Positions 1-6,455 of a stretch of DNA of 7,638 nt are shown in pieces; position 1 is the first letter of the stretch; every line of letters begins with the position of its first letter. The stretch comes from Algoriphagus sp. GTDB lineage: Bacteria; Bacteroidota; Bacteroidia; Cytophagales; Cyclobacteriaceae. The notes beneath the pieces were generated by a model. It was not told where the DNA came from, made no database searches, and was given only the letters and a program-made list of their open reading frames with translations. The translations under genes and the position numbers were made by a program. The stretch spans positions 1-7,638 of the forward strand of contig JALRIY010000107.1 of the NCBI GenBank assembly GCA_023255285.1, in the 5' to 3' direction.

Positions 1-51
1 CCTTTTTTATGCCCTTTATTTTTAGTAAACTTGAAAACAGAGTGAATTCTT

Positions 52-58
52 AGGAGAT
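52..58 (+). promoter_or_regulatory. Shine-Dalgarno-like ribosome binding site of the first gene
   Basis: The bases AGGAGAT lie just upstream of the ATG at 63, with six bases between AGGAG and the start codon. This supports the chosen start. It is unusual here: no other gene in the window has a recognisable Shine-Dalgarno sequence. Confidence 0.6.
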
Positions 59-62
59 CCAA

Positions 63-1343
63 ATGAAAAAAAATACAACCCTCCTCTTGCTATTTTTCTT
101 GTTGATCGGTTCCACGGGTTTTGGCTCCGAATACAAGACCTTTATTACTTTTACCAAGTCTATCAAGAATAGTGGTCCTTTGGAATTGATGGAAGGTAAG
201 TTGCCTATAGCCCTTCTTGATTCATTGGATCTTTTGTATGAGAAGTCACCTTACCGGTATCATTTTTATGAAATGGAGGGGAAAATTTTCGTACAACTTC
301 CATGTACCTTCGACCTATACGAAGTTCAAGGCACAAAGCTTGTCAATAAGTACCGATACTTTAATCGAGGGTATACCTGTGGAACCACTCCTTTGGTTCG
401 AGATTCCACCCATTATTTGCTTGGCGGTCATGGATTTTGGAGAAACCATATGGATTTGATGGTCCTGGACGAACGGCACGGGTCTTGGGAGCTAGTGCTA
501 ACAAAAAATCAACCACCCAATTATTTTTCTTCTTTTGTTTATCAAAATTCGAAAGGGGTATTTGCATTATTTGGAGGAACATACAACCAACGACATGGGA
601 TTGAGTCCAAAAATCAGAATGGTTACTTTTTGGATTGGGAAAGTAAATCATGGAAGGAAGTAGAGGTAAAAATTGAAGGGGTTGATTTAGTTGAATTGGC
701 TGAAAAAGGAGGGTTATTTTTTACCCAAACCCAAGATTATGCCTTTTGGGTAACTACTAACGGATTGAAGAATATTGGATGGAACCTGATTGAAAAAGAA
801 AGTGGAAAGCTTTTTTATTTTGATTCAAAAAACGTGGATATGGGGATTTCGCCCTTTTTGGAGGTGAATGGAAATGTATTGCGCTACGCTACCCCAAGCG
901 GAGAAATCAAATATTTAGATTTGGATGAGTTGCGGCAGGAATCCAAAGAAGTGGGTTCCATACAGCCAAGCAATAAAGTTGAATTAGTTGGAGCTTCTAG
1001 CTGGGGCTATGGGTTGTTCATCATTTTAGTAGCTTTGGGAGGACTTTTGGTATACAAAATTATTCCACGTTACCGGAAAGAAAAGACTCCTTCTTTGTCA
1101 TCAAAAAAGCTAGATCCCGTGCAGTTACTTGTTCCACTTTCTGGGCAGCTTCTGACTACAGAAACTTTGGATCAACTTTTGGGCATTGATGGGCAAGCTA
1201 ATTTTGATTCAAGACGGATGAAACGTGCTCGATTGATCAACGACATCAATGAGCAGTATTTGGAGCAAGTGGGAAAGGAGCTGATTGTTCGGGACAAGAA
1301 GCCAGAAGATAAACGCTATGTTTACTACAAAATTCAAGCATAA
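63..1343 (+). CDS. Exported kelch-like protein with one transmembrane helix and a winged-helix-like cytoplasmic tail
   Basis: I do not recognise a named gene; this is read from the architecture. Residues 1-21 form a signal peptide (MKK, a leucine-rich core, then GFGS). Residues 23-300 look like a periplasmic beta-rich domain with at least two kelch-like units: a GG pair at 121-122 followed by W142, and a GG pair at 171-172 followed by W192 and W197. A single hydrophobic helix at about 315-331 is followed by positive charges (KIIPRYRKEK), which predicts the C-terminus is in the cytoplasm. The tail at 350-426 has a leucine-rich helix (TTETLDQLLGI, 365-375), a basic helix (SRRMKRARLINDIN, 383-396) and a beta-hairpin-like end with KPEDKRYVYYKI, reminiscent of a MarR-type wing. 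This suggests DNA binding from the membrane, but that is inference; the tail could instead bind protein. A good Shine-Dalgarno sequence supports the start. The gene is separated from prfA by 85 bases with a possible terminator. Confidence 0.88.
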   Translation: MKKNTTLLLLFFLLIGSTGFGSEYKTFITFTKSIKNSGPLELMEGKLPIALLDSLDLLYEKSPYRYHFYEMEGKIFVQLPCTFDLYEVQGTKLVNKYRYFNRGYTCGTTPLVRDSTHYLLGGHGFWRNHMDLMVLDERHGSWELVLTKNQPPNYFSSFVYQNSKGVFALFGGTYNQRHGIESKNQNGYFLDWESKSWKEVEVKIEGVDLVELAEKGGLFFTQTQDYAFWVTTNGLKNIGWNLIEKESGKLFYFDSKNVDMGISPFLEVNGNVLRYATPSGEIKYLDLDELRQESKEVGSIQPSNKVELVGASSWGYGLFIILVALGGLLVYKIIPRYRKEKTPSLSSKKLDPVQLLVPLSGQLLTTETLDQLLGIDGQANFDSRRMKRARLINDINEQYLEQVGKELIVRDKKPEDKRYVYYKIQA

Positions 1344-1384
1344 ATTGTGTTTTTAGGATAAATTCTTCGCTGGTAGTGAAGTTC

Positions 1385-1420
1385 ATCCCCAATTATAGCC
1401 GTACTTTTGTGGGGATTTTT
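1385..1420 (+). terminator. Possible intrinsic terminator between the first gene and prfA
   Basis: A perfect 7-base inverted repeat, ATCCCCA at 1385-1391 and TGGGGAT at 1410-1416, is followed directly by T residues (the run at 1416-1420). The loop of 18 bases is long for a strong terminator, so efficiency is uncertain. It would end transcription of the kelch-like gene. The same bases hold the best prfA promoter candidate. Confidence 0.45.
1402..1409 (+). promoter_or_regulatory. Candidate Bacteroidota -7 promoter box for prfA
   Basis: TACTTTTG matches the Bacteroidota -7 consensus TAnnTTTG at every fixed position. It would place the transcript start near 1414-1417 and give prfA a leader of only about 12-15 bases. 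I see no convincing TTG-type -33 element at the usual distance upstream, so the call rests on the -7 box and its position. Confidence 0.4.
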
Positions 1421-1428
1421 AAACGCCA

Positions 1429-2502
1429 ATGCTGGACAAATTACAAAGCCTCAAAGATCGATTTGAAGAAGTAGGTCAACTCATTATTTTGCCTGACTCC
1501 ATGGCAGATATGAGTGCTTATGCCAAACTCACCAAAGAATACAAAGATTTGGAAAAGTTGGTGGGTGTAGCCGATGCCTACATGCTGGTCCTTCAAAATA
1601 TTGATAGCTCTAAAGAAATTTTGGAAAAGGAAAAGGATACAGAGTTTCGGGAAATGGCTAAGGCAGAACTGGATGAGCTGCGTGAGAAGAAAGTGATCCT
1701 CGAGGAAGAACTCAAGCAGTTGCTTACTCCCAAAGACCCAAACGATTCCAAGGATTGTATTCTTGAAATCCGGGGAGGTACTGGAGGAGATGAAGCAGCC
1801 ATTTTTGCAGGAGACTTATTCCGAATGTACGAGCGCTTTTGTGAGGTTCAAGGCTGGAAACTTACCGTTCTTGACTTAACTTTTGGTTCAGCAGGGGGCT
1901 ACAAAGAAATCATTGCAACCGTATCTGGTGCCGATGTGTACGGCATGCTCAAATACGAATCCGGTGTCCATCGTGTTCAGCGCGTACCTGCTACCGAATC
2001 CCAAGGACGCGTGCATACTTCTGCAGCTTCCGTGGCTGTCCTTCCTGAAATGGATGAAGTGGAGGTGCATCTTGACATGAATGATATACGCAAGGACACT
2101 TATTGCTCTTCAGGTCCTGGGGGGCAATCTGTAAATACTACCTATTCAGCCGTCCGTTTAACTCACAACCCGAGTGGATTAGTGGTGACATGCCAAGACG
2201 AAAAGTCGCAAATTAAAAACTTTGAAAAGGCCCTAAAAGTACTCCGATCCCGTCTTTATGAGATTGAATTGGCTAAGCACAACGAAGCGGTAGGGGCACA
2301 GCGTAAATCCATGGTTGGTAGTGGAGACCGCTCAGATAAGATTCGTACGTACAATTACCCTCAATCTCGAGTTACGGACCATCGGATCAACAAGACCGTT
2401 TACAACCTCCCAGAGGTGATGGATGGGCGTATTGAAGAATTTATTTCTGCACTTCGAATGGCTGAAAATTTAGAAAAAATGCAAGCAGGTGGCATAGACT
2501 GA
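1429..2502 (+). CDS. prfA: Peptide chain release factor 1 (RF1)
   Basis: RF1 recognises UAA and UAG in the ribosomal A site and triggers hydrolysis of peptidyl-tRNA, in the cytoplasm. The 357 residues equal the normal full length. Residues 1-100 form the charged helical N-terminal domain. The codon-recognition PxT motif, here PAT at 187-189 within HRVQRVPATESQGR, identifies RF1 rather than RF2, which carries SPF at this place. The catalytic GGQ loop is at 231-233 in SSGPGGQSVNTT; Q233 is the residue methylated by PrmC in other bacteria. The C-terminal part contains RTYNYPQSRVTDHR (306-319), typical of class I bacterial factors. There is no Shine-Dalgarno sequence; the start is fixed by the family's N-terminus and length. 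The usual partner prmC/hemK is not next to it. Nothing looks damaged. Confidence 0.98.
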   Translation: MLDKLQSLKDRFEEVGQLIILPDSMADMSAYAKLTKEYKDLEKLVGVADAYMLVLQNIDSSKEILEKEKDTEFREMAKAELDELREKKVILEEELKQLLTPKDPNDSKDCILEIRGGTGGDEAAIFAGDLFRMYERFCEVQGWKLTVLDLTFGSAGGYKEIIATVSGADVYGMLKYESGVHRVQRVPATESQGRVHTSAASVAVLPEMDEVEVHLDMNDIRKDTYCSSGPGGQSVNTTYSAVRLTHNPSGLVVTCQDEKSQIKNFEKALKVLRSRLYEIELAKHNEAVGAQRKSMVGSGDRSDKIRTYNYPQSRVTDHRINKTVYNLPEVMDGRIEEFISALRMAENLEKMQAGGID

Positions 2503-2513
2503 TGCGATGCGCC

Positions 2514-2544
2514 TTGTAAAGAAGTCGAGAAGCCCGTATATTAG
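2514..2544 (+). promoter_or_regulatory. Candidate promoter of the acetyltransferase gene
   Basis: TTG at 2514-2516 and TATATTAG at 2537-2544 (7 of 8 positions, counting the two free ones, against TAnnTTTG) are 20 bases apart, about the spacing of Bacteroidota -33 and -7 elements. The start point would fall near 2550, giving a leader of about 30 bases. It lies in the 77-base gap after prfA, so the gene could also be read through from prfA. Confidence 0.35.
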
Positions 2545-2579
2545 AAAAATTACCCAAAACGAGTAAATAAACGCCCCCC

Positions 2580-3110
2580 ATGCTTATCGAAGGAGAACGA
2601 GAGATCCACTTAGTCACTTGGAATGAATCTCATTTTCATCAACTATATCCCATTGCAAACAATCCAAAAATTGCGATGAATTTGCGGGATAGTTACCCTC
2701 AACCCTACACCATTCATGATGCAAGGCATTGGATAGAGCACAATCAAAAGTTTAATCCTGCACAAAATTTTGCCATTGAATTTGAAGGTAGATTGGCAGG
2801 AGCTATCGGTGCCGATCGGGGGAAAGACGAGTTGCGAACCAACATGGAATTGGGTTTTTGGGTAGGAGAGCCTTTTTGGGGGAAGGGGATTGCTACTGAA
2901 TCTGTAAAACTCTACACAAATTACCTTTTTGATAAATTTGATATTGAGCGGATTTTTGCGCAAGTCTATGATTTTAATGGAGAATCCATGAATGTGCTTG
3001 AAAAAGCGGGCTATATCCCTGAAGCAATTTTAAAAAGAGGATTTATTAAGCGGGGCACTGTAGGGGATATTTTTCAGTACGTGCGGGTGAGGGGGGAAGA
3101 TAGTATCTAG
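2580..3110 (+). CDS. GNAT-family N-acetyltransferase, RimJ/RimL type
   Basis: This is a cytoplasmic enzyme expected to transfer an acetyl group from acetyl-CoA to an amine. The 176 residues fit a single Acetyltransf_3 (RimJ/RimL-like) domain. The acetyl-CoA pyrophosphate-binding motif A is at 90-107: strand ELGFWVGEPFW followed by GKGIATE. The family's motif B is at 133-145, where N133 precedes NVLEKAGY. The end of the protein (ILKRGFIKRG, then DIFQYVR) matches the usual last strands. The ATG at 2580 is chosen because the domain begins within the first ten residues; a run of six C stands directly before it and there is no Shine-Dalgarno sequence. Two TAG stops follow in tandem (3108-3113). 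The substrate cannot be read from the sequence: members act on ribosomal proteins, small amines or antibiotics, and nothing here indicates resistance. Confidence 0.93.
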   Translation: MLIEGEREIHLVTWNESHFHQLYPIANNPKIAMNLRDSYPQPYTIHDARHWIEHNQKFNPAQNFAIEFEGRLAGAIGADRGKDELRTNMELGFWVGEPFWGKGIATESVKLYTNYLFDKFDIERIFAQVYDFNGESMNVLEKAGYIPEAILKRGFIKRGTVGDIFQYVRVRGEDSI

Positions 3111-3365
3111 TAGCAAAGCAAGTACGAAGATCTGTACCAAGTACCATAATCTTTAATTTGCAGAATTCTATTTTAATTCGAATTCTTACTTCAGCATTCT
3201 TCAATCGGGATTCAGCATTTGATATTAATTAGAGTATCAAGTATCAAAACGCTTGAAATTGTGAAACTCGAATTCCTACTCTTTATAACTTGAATCAGTA
3301 CTTCGTACATTGTACAATTCGAATTTGACATTAGTTTTAATCCCGTATTTCGTACCTCGTATTTC
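3111..3365. repeat. Non-coding spacer made of degenerate heptanucleotide repeats
   Basis: I see no gene in this AT-rich stretch. Much of it can be written as 7-base units. Examples in one phase are TCTTACT (3184), TCAGCAT (3191), TCTTCAA (3198), TCGGGAT (3205) and TCAGCAT (3212); then AGTATCA twice (3233 and 3240), TCGTACA (3303), TTGTACA (3310), and GTATTTC, GTACCTC, GTATTTC (3345-3365), the last unit touching the ATG of the next gene. The unit resembles TCGTAYT or its complement. The perfect palindrome AATTCGAATT occurs at 3175-3184 and 3316-3325, and TTGTACAA at 3310-3317. Similar 7-base-phased spacers are, as I recall, found between genes in other Bacteroidota; their role is unknown to me. 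I found no clear promoter for the downstream gene here. Confidence 0.55.
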
Positions 3366-4016
3366 ATGAAAAACCTCCTTCTTCTTTTTATAACAATTTT
3401 GATTATCGCCTGCGGTCCCCAAGAGCGAGTTTCCAAACAAGCTTTTGATGATGTGCAGCGAAATAATGAAGTCAAACGAATTACCGAAGTAGCGATTCTT
3501 CAGGAAGCGATGGTTTGGGGAGACTCCATCACGCAAGAGGCACAAGTTCAACTTACAGCTCAGCTTCAGCAAGCAATTGCATCCAATGGACCTGTAGGAG
3601 CCATAGATTTTTGCAAAGTCAATGCCTTGCCCATTCTACAATTTGTGGAATCTAAGTATGCGGTCACCCTTCGCCGTGCTTCTGTCCAACCTAGAAATCC
3701 TGCAGATACTCCCAATGCAGAAGAACTCCCACTCTTGGAAGCCTATGCTTACAATGCGGAAAACAACATTTCCAGCGACCCAAGTATCCAAAAAATCGAG
3801 CAAGGGGAAGTTTTACTATATACCAAACCAATTCTTTTAACTAATGCACTTTGTTTGAGTTGCCATGGAGATCCAAAGAAGGACATTGCGGCAGAAACTT
3901 CTGCCAAACTCAAGGAGCTTTACCCCCAGGATTTGGCTACCGGCTATGCTGAAGGTGATTTGCGAGGTATGTGGGCTTTGCGTCTCCCTAAAAAAGAGGT
4001 GGTAAAGCGACTTTGA
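3366..4016 (+). CDS. Haem-c-binding lipoprotein of the DUF3365/Tll0287-like family
   Basis: Residues 1-16 form a lipoprotein signal peptide ending in the lipobox IIAC, so C16 should be lipidated and the protein anchored to a membrane facing the periplasm. The rest matches the Tll0287-like domain: AIDFCKVNALPI (79-90), then RRASVQPRNPADTPNAEE (103-120) with the family's RNPxxxPN-type segment, then CLSCHGD at 163-169. C163, C166 and H167 form a CxxCH site for covalent haem c. C83 lies where, from memory, the structurally studied cyanobacterial member has a cysteine haem ligand. The C-terminus (YAEGDLRGMWALRLPKK) fits the family. Members are thought to act in redox or gas sensing or in electron transfer; here no partner kinase is fused or adjacent. 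The ATG at 3366 is chosen because it starts the signal peptide; there is no Shine-Dalgarno sequence. Confidence 0.9.
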   Translation: MKNLLLLFITILIIACGPQERVSKQAFDDVQRNNEVKRITEVAILQEAMVWGDSITQEAQVQLTAQLQQAIASNGPVGAIDFCKVNALPILQFVESKYAVTLRRASVQPRNPADTPNAEELPLLEAYAYNAENNISSDPSIQKIEQGEVLLYTKPILLTNALCLSCHGDPKKDIAAETSAKLKELYPQDLATGYAEGDLRGMWALRLPKKEVVKRL

Positions 4017-4163
4017 TTCAATCTCCTTTTTCTCATTTAACCAATGCATCTTTAGGCCTCCTATTTCAGGCTGCCTTGAAAAAAGCGCGACCATTTATCA
4101 CATCCGCTGTTTTGGCTTGAATAAAATTTGTATTTTCATGAGGTTGTCGTATCCGCAGACCTG

Positions 4164-5120
4164 ATGAAAAAAGTATTTGGCCTTTTATTCCTGACTTTGA
4201 TGAGTTTTCAACTCAACCCAGCGCTTGTATTTGAGCCTTATACCCAAAAGCTTGGTGGCACATCTGTGTCTTTTGAAATGAGTCCAATTCCTGCTGGTAC
4301 CTTTTGGATGGGGTCCACAGACTCTTCTTACCCGGATCAGCAACCGTTGCATCAGGTAAAGCTTGATGCTTTTTGGATTGGGACTCATGAAGTGACCTGG
4401 GATGCGTTTGAACTTTTTTTAGACAAGCAGTACGAACAAACCATGACTGAGGGAGGAGTGCCGGTACGAGTGGATGCGCTCACCCGTCCAAGTTTACCCT
4501 ACCTTGACATGACTTTTGGGATGGGTAAGGAAGGGAAGCCCGCTGTGGGGATGACTCAATATGGTGCTATTCAATACTGCCATTGGCTGTATTTGAAAAC
4601 AGGGATTTTCTATCGACTCCCTACAGAAGCGGAGTGGGAATATGCAGCGAGAGCAGGATCTAAGCATCAATTTTTCTTTGGCGATGACGCTACAGACCTT
4701 GGAGACTATGCCTGGCACGCGGGAAACAGCAGCGGAAGTACACAACTTGTAGGGAGTAAATCGCCAAACCCATGGGGGCTTTATGATGTCTACGGCAATG
4801 TCAGCGAGTGGGTCATGGACCAGTATGAGAAAGATTATTACAGTAGATCACCCGCAGTGAATCCCGTAAATGTAGGATCCCTACTTTACCCTCATGTACT
4901 CCGAGGGGGGAATTTTGCAAGCCCCAAAGAGCACTTTAGCTCTTCATTTCGTGAGCAGTCATCCTCTGACTGGAAACGAATAGATCCTCAAATTCCTAAA
5001 AGTCAATGGTGGTTTCCAGAGGCTCCCTTTGTGGGAATGCGCCTAGTAAGGCCACTTATTCCGCCGTCTCCAGGAGAAATTTTCGCCTATTACAATCAGG
5101 CTCCAATTGTTGATTATTGA
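4164..5120 (+). CDS. Exported SUMF1/FGE-sulfatase-fold protein, not a true formylglycine generator
   Basis: The reading frame is open from a TTG at 4128, but the ATG at 4164 begins a standard signal peptide (MKKVFGLLFLTLMSF), so I start there, giving 318 residues. Residues about 37-297 form one FGE-sulfatase domain: PAGTFWMG (43-50), FWIGTHEVTWDAF (70-82), RLPTEAEWEYAARAG (151-165), NPWGLYDVYGNVSEW (202-216), HVLRGGNF (244-251) and FVGMRLVR (289-296). In real formylglycine-generating enzymes the segment after RGG carries the two catalytic, copper-binding cysteines; here it reads NFASPKEHFSSSFRE with none, and the mature part has only one cysteine, C139. The protein is therefore probably a binding or accessory member of the fold, in the periplasm or on the surface. 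It ends 18 bases before the oxidoreductase gene and probably heads that operon. No sulfatase is present in the window. Confidence 0.93.
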   Translation: MKKVFGLLFLTLMSFQLNPALVFEPYTQKLGGTSVSFEMSPIPAGTFWMGSTDSSYPDQQPLHQVKLDAFWIGTHEVTWDAFELFLDKQYEQTMTEGGVPVRVDALTRPSLPYLDMTFGMGKEGKPAVGMTQYGAIQYCHWLYLKTGIFYRLPTEAEWEYAARAGSKHQFFFGDDATDLGDYAWHAGNSSGSTQLVGSKSPNPWGLYDVYGNVSEWVMDQYEKDYYSRSPAVNPVNVGSLLYPHVLRGGNFASPKEHFSSSFREQSSSDWKRIDPQIPKSQWWFPEAPFVGMRLVRPLIPPSPGEIFAYYNQAPIVDY

Positions 5121-5138
5121 ACCCAAACTCACCTAATT

Positions 5139-6452
5139 ATGAAAAAAAATCCCACGCGTCGAGAATTTGTAAAGACCTCTGCCCTGTTGACAGGGGGGCT
5201 ACTCGCACCTACATTTTTAGTTCCAGGAGCCTATGCGGCCCCACAAAACACGCTGAAGCTGGCCTTGATTGGCTGTGGAGGACGTGGTACAGGCGCAGTA
5301 TTTCAAGCCTTTGAAACAGGCCATCCTATCCAATTAGTGGCTATGGCAGACGCCTTCGAAGATCGATTGGAAGGCAGTTACAAACCTATTTTTGATAAAT
5401 ACGGCAAGGACAAGGTAAATGTACCTCAGGAACGTCGTTTTGTTGGCTTTGATGGATACAAAAAAGCCATTGCTGAAGCAGATGTGGTAATTTTGGCATC
5501 TCCTCCGGGCTTTCGTCCCTCTCATTTTGAAGAGGCCGTACGTCAAGGCAAGCAGATTTTTATGGAAAAGCCTGTGGCTACTGATGCCGCCGGAATTCGT
5601 AAAGTGCTGGCTGCGGCCGAAGTAGCCAAAGCAAAAAAACTCAATGTTGTAGTGGGCTTGCAGCGTCACTACCAAAACAATTACCGGGAATCCATGAAGC
5701 GTATTCAGGACGGTGTCCTTGGCGATATTGTCGGGGGTCAGGTGTACTGGAACGATGGAGGGGTGTGGGTAAAGCAGCGTACTGCAGACCAAACGGAGAT
5801 GGAGTATCAAATGCGAAATTGGTACTATTTCAACTGGCTCTGCGGAGATCATATTGTGGAGCAGCATGTGCACAACATTGACGTGGCCAACTGGGCTAAA
5901 AATAGTTATCCTGTCAAAGCGGAGGGCACTGGAGGACGTGCCGTGCGTACAGGCAAAGAGCATGGAGAAATTTTTGACCACCATGTCCTTACGTTCACCT
6001 ATGCGGATGGTAGTGTCATTCATTCTGAGTGCCGTCATTTCCCAGGAGCTGCCAACCGGGTTGACGAAACCTTCCAAGGGACCAAAGGAAAGGCCTACCT
6101 CAGTGCGGGCAATCATGGTTTACTTACTGATTGGAGGGGGAACGTGATTTACGATCACGACCGTAAAAATCAACCCAATCCCTACCAGCAAGAGCATGAT
6201 GAACTTTGGGCCGCTTTGGTAAATGGGGAATATAAGTTTGCCGATGCAGAAAATGCTGCTAAGTCAACTATGACCGCCATTATGGGCCGCTATGCCACCT
6301 ATTCAGGAAAGGTGATGACTTGGGAAGAATCTCTCAATGGTCAGGTGGATCTTTTCCCAGATACCCTCGCTTGGGATGCGGTACCAAAGTTGCTGCCAAA
6401 TGCAGACGGCTATTACCCACATGCTATCCCTGGTAAAACTAAAGTGATCTAA
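5139..6452 (+). CDS. Tat-exported Gfo/Idh/MocA-family oxidoreductase
   Basis: This is a probable NAD(P)-dependent dehydrogenase acting on a sugar, polyol or related compound. The 437 residues begin with a twin-arginine signal: TRREFVK at 6-12, a hydrophobic stretch, and a likely cleavage site near AYA (31-33). Export by the Tat route fits an enzyme folded with its nucleotide in the cytoplasm. The Rossmann domain follows: strand LKLALIG and the dinucleotide loop GCGGRG at 45-50, then EKPVA at 143-147, the family's EKP motif. The C-terminal substrate domain has GDHIVEQHVHNIDVANW at 236-252, with histidines where the family's catalytic residues lie. The tail (YYPHAIPG) is typical of the exported subgroup common in Bacteroidota and Planctomycetes. 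It is followed after three bases by the TIM-barrel gene, which suggests consecutive steps. The substrate is not deducible. Confidence 0.95.
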   Translation: MKKNPTRREFVKTSALLTGGLLAPTFLVPGAYAAPQNTLKLALIGCGGRGTGAVFQAFETGHPIQLVAMADAFEDRLEGSYKPIFDKYGKDKVNVPQERRFVGFDGYKKAIAEADVVILASPPGFRPSHFEEAVRQGKQIFMEKPVATDAAGIRKVLAAAEVAKAKKLNVVVGLQRHYQNNYRESMKRIQDGVLGDIVGGQVYWNDGGVWVKQRTADQTEMEYQMRNWYYFNWLCGDHIVEQHVHNIDVANWAKNSYPVKAEGTGGRAVRTGKEHGEIFDHHVLTFTYADGSVIHSECRHFPGAANRVDETFQGTKGKAYLSAGNHGLLTDWRGNVIYDHDRKNQPNPYQQEHDELWAALVNGEYKFADAENAAKSTMTAIMGRYATYSGKVMTWEESLNGQVDLFPDTLAWDAVPKLLPNADGYYPHAIPGKTKVI

Positions 6453-6455
6453 GCT

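Noticed and set aside
17..33. -7-like boxes TATTTTTA (17) and TAAACTTG (26) upstream of the first gene
   Set aside because: Each misses one consensus base and the -33 region would fall at or beyond the left edge of the window, so neither can be supported.
4064..4081. Stem-loop TTTCAGG/CCTTGAAA region as a terminator after the haem lipoprotein gene
   Set aside because: The stem is short, includes a G-T pair, and neither strand has a T tract after it, so an intrinsic terminator is not supported.
3837..4094. Minus-strand open frame of 85 codons covering the end of the haem lipoprotein gene and the following spacer
   Set aside because: Much of it is antisense to a conserved gene, and the translation shows no domain, signal peptide or plausible composition.
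4111..4138. Promoter for the FGE-fold gene (TTTG at 4111, TAAAATTTG at 4122 or TATTTTCA at 4131)
   Set aside because: The first box has one base too many and no spaced -33 partner; the second matches poorly and the spacing is short. A promoter probably exists in this spacer but I cannot place it.
4128..4163. TTG at 4128 as the start of the FGE-fold gene
   Set aside because: It would put twelve mostly polar residues before the MKK signal peptide that starts at the ATG at 4164; export signals normally begin with the basic residues.
4164..5120. Formylglycine-generating enzyme as the function of the SUMF1-fold protein
   Set aside because: The catalytic cysteine pair after the RGG motif is missing and there is no sulfatase gene in the window.
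5334..6116. Long open frame of 260 codons on the minus strand inside the oxidoreductase gene
   Set aside because: It lies wholly opposite a clearly conserved gene, its translation resembles no family I know, and it has no recognisable start context. It is a shadow of the codon use of the real gene.
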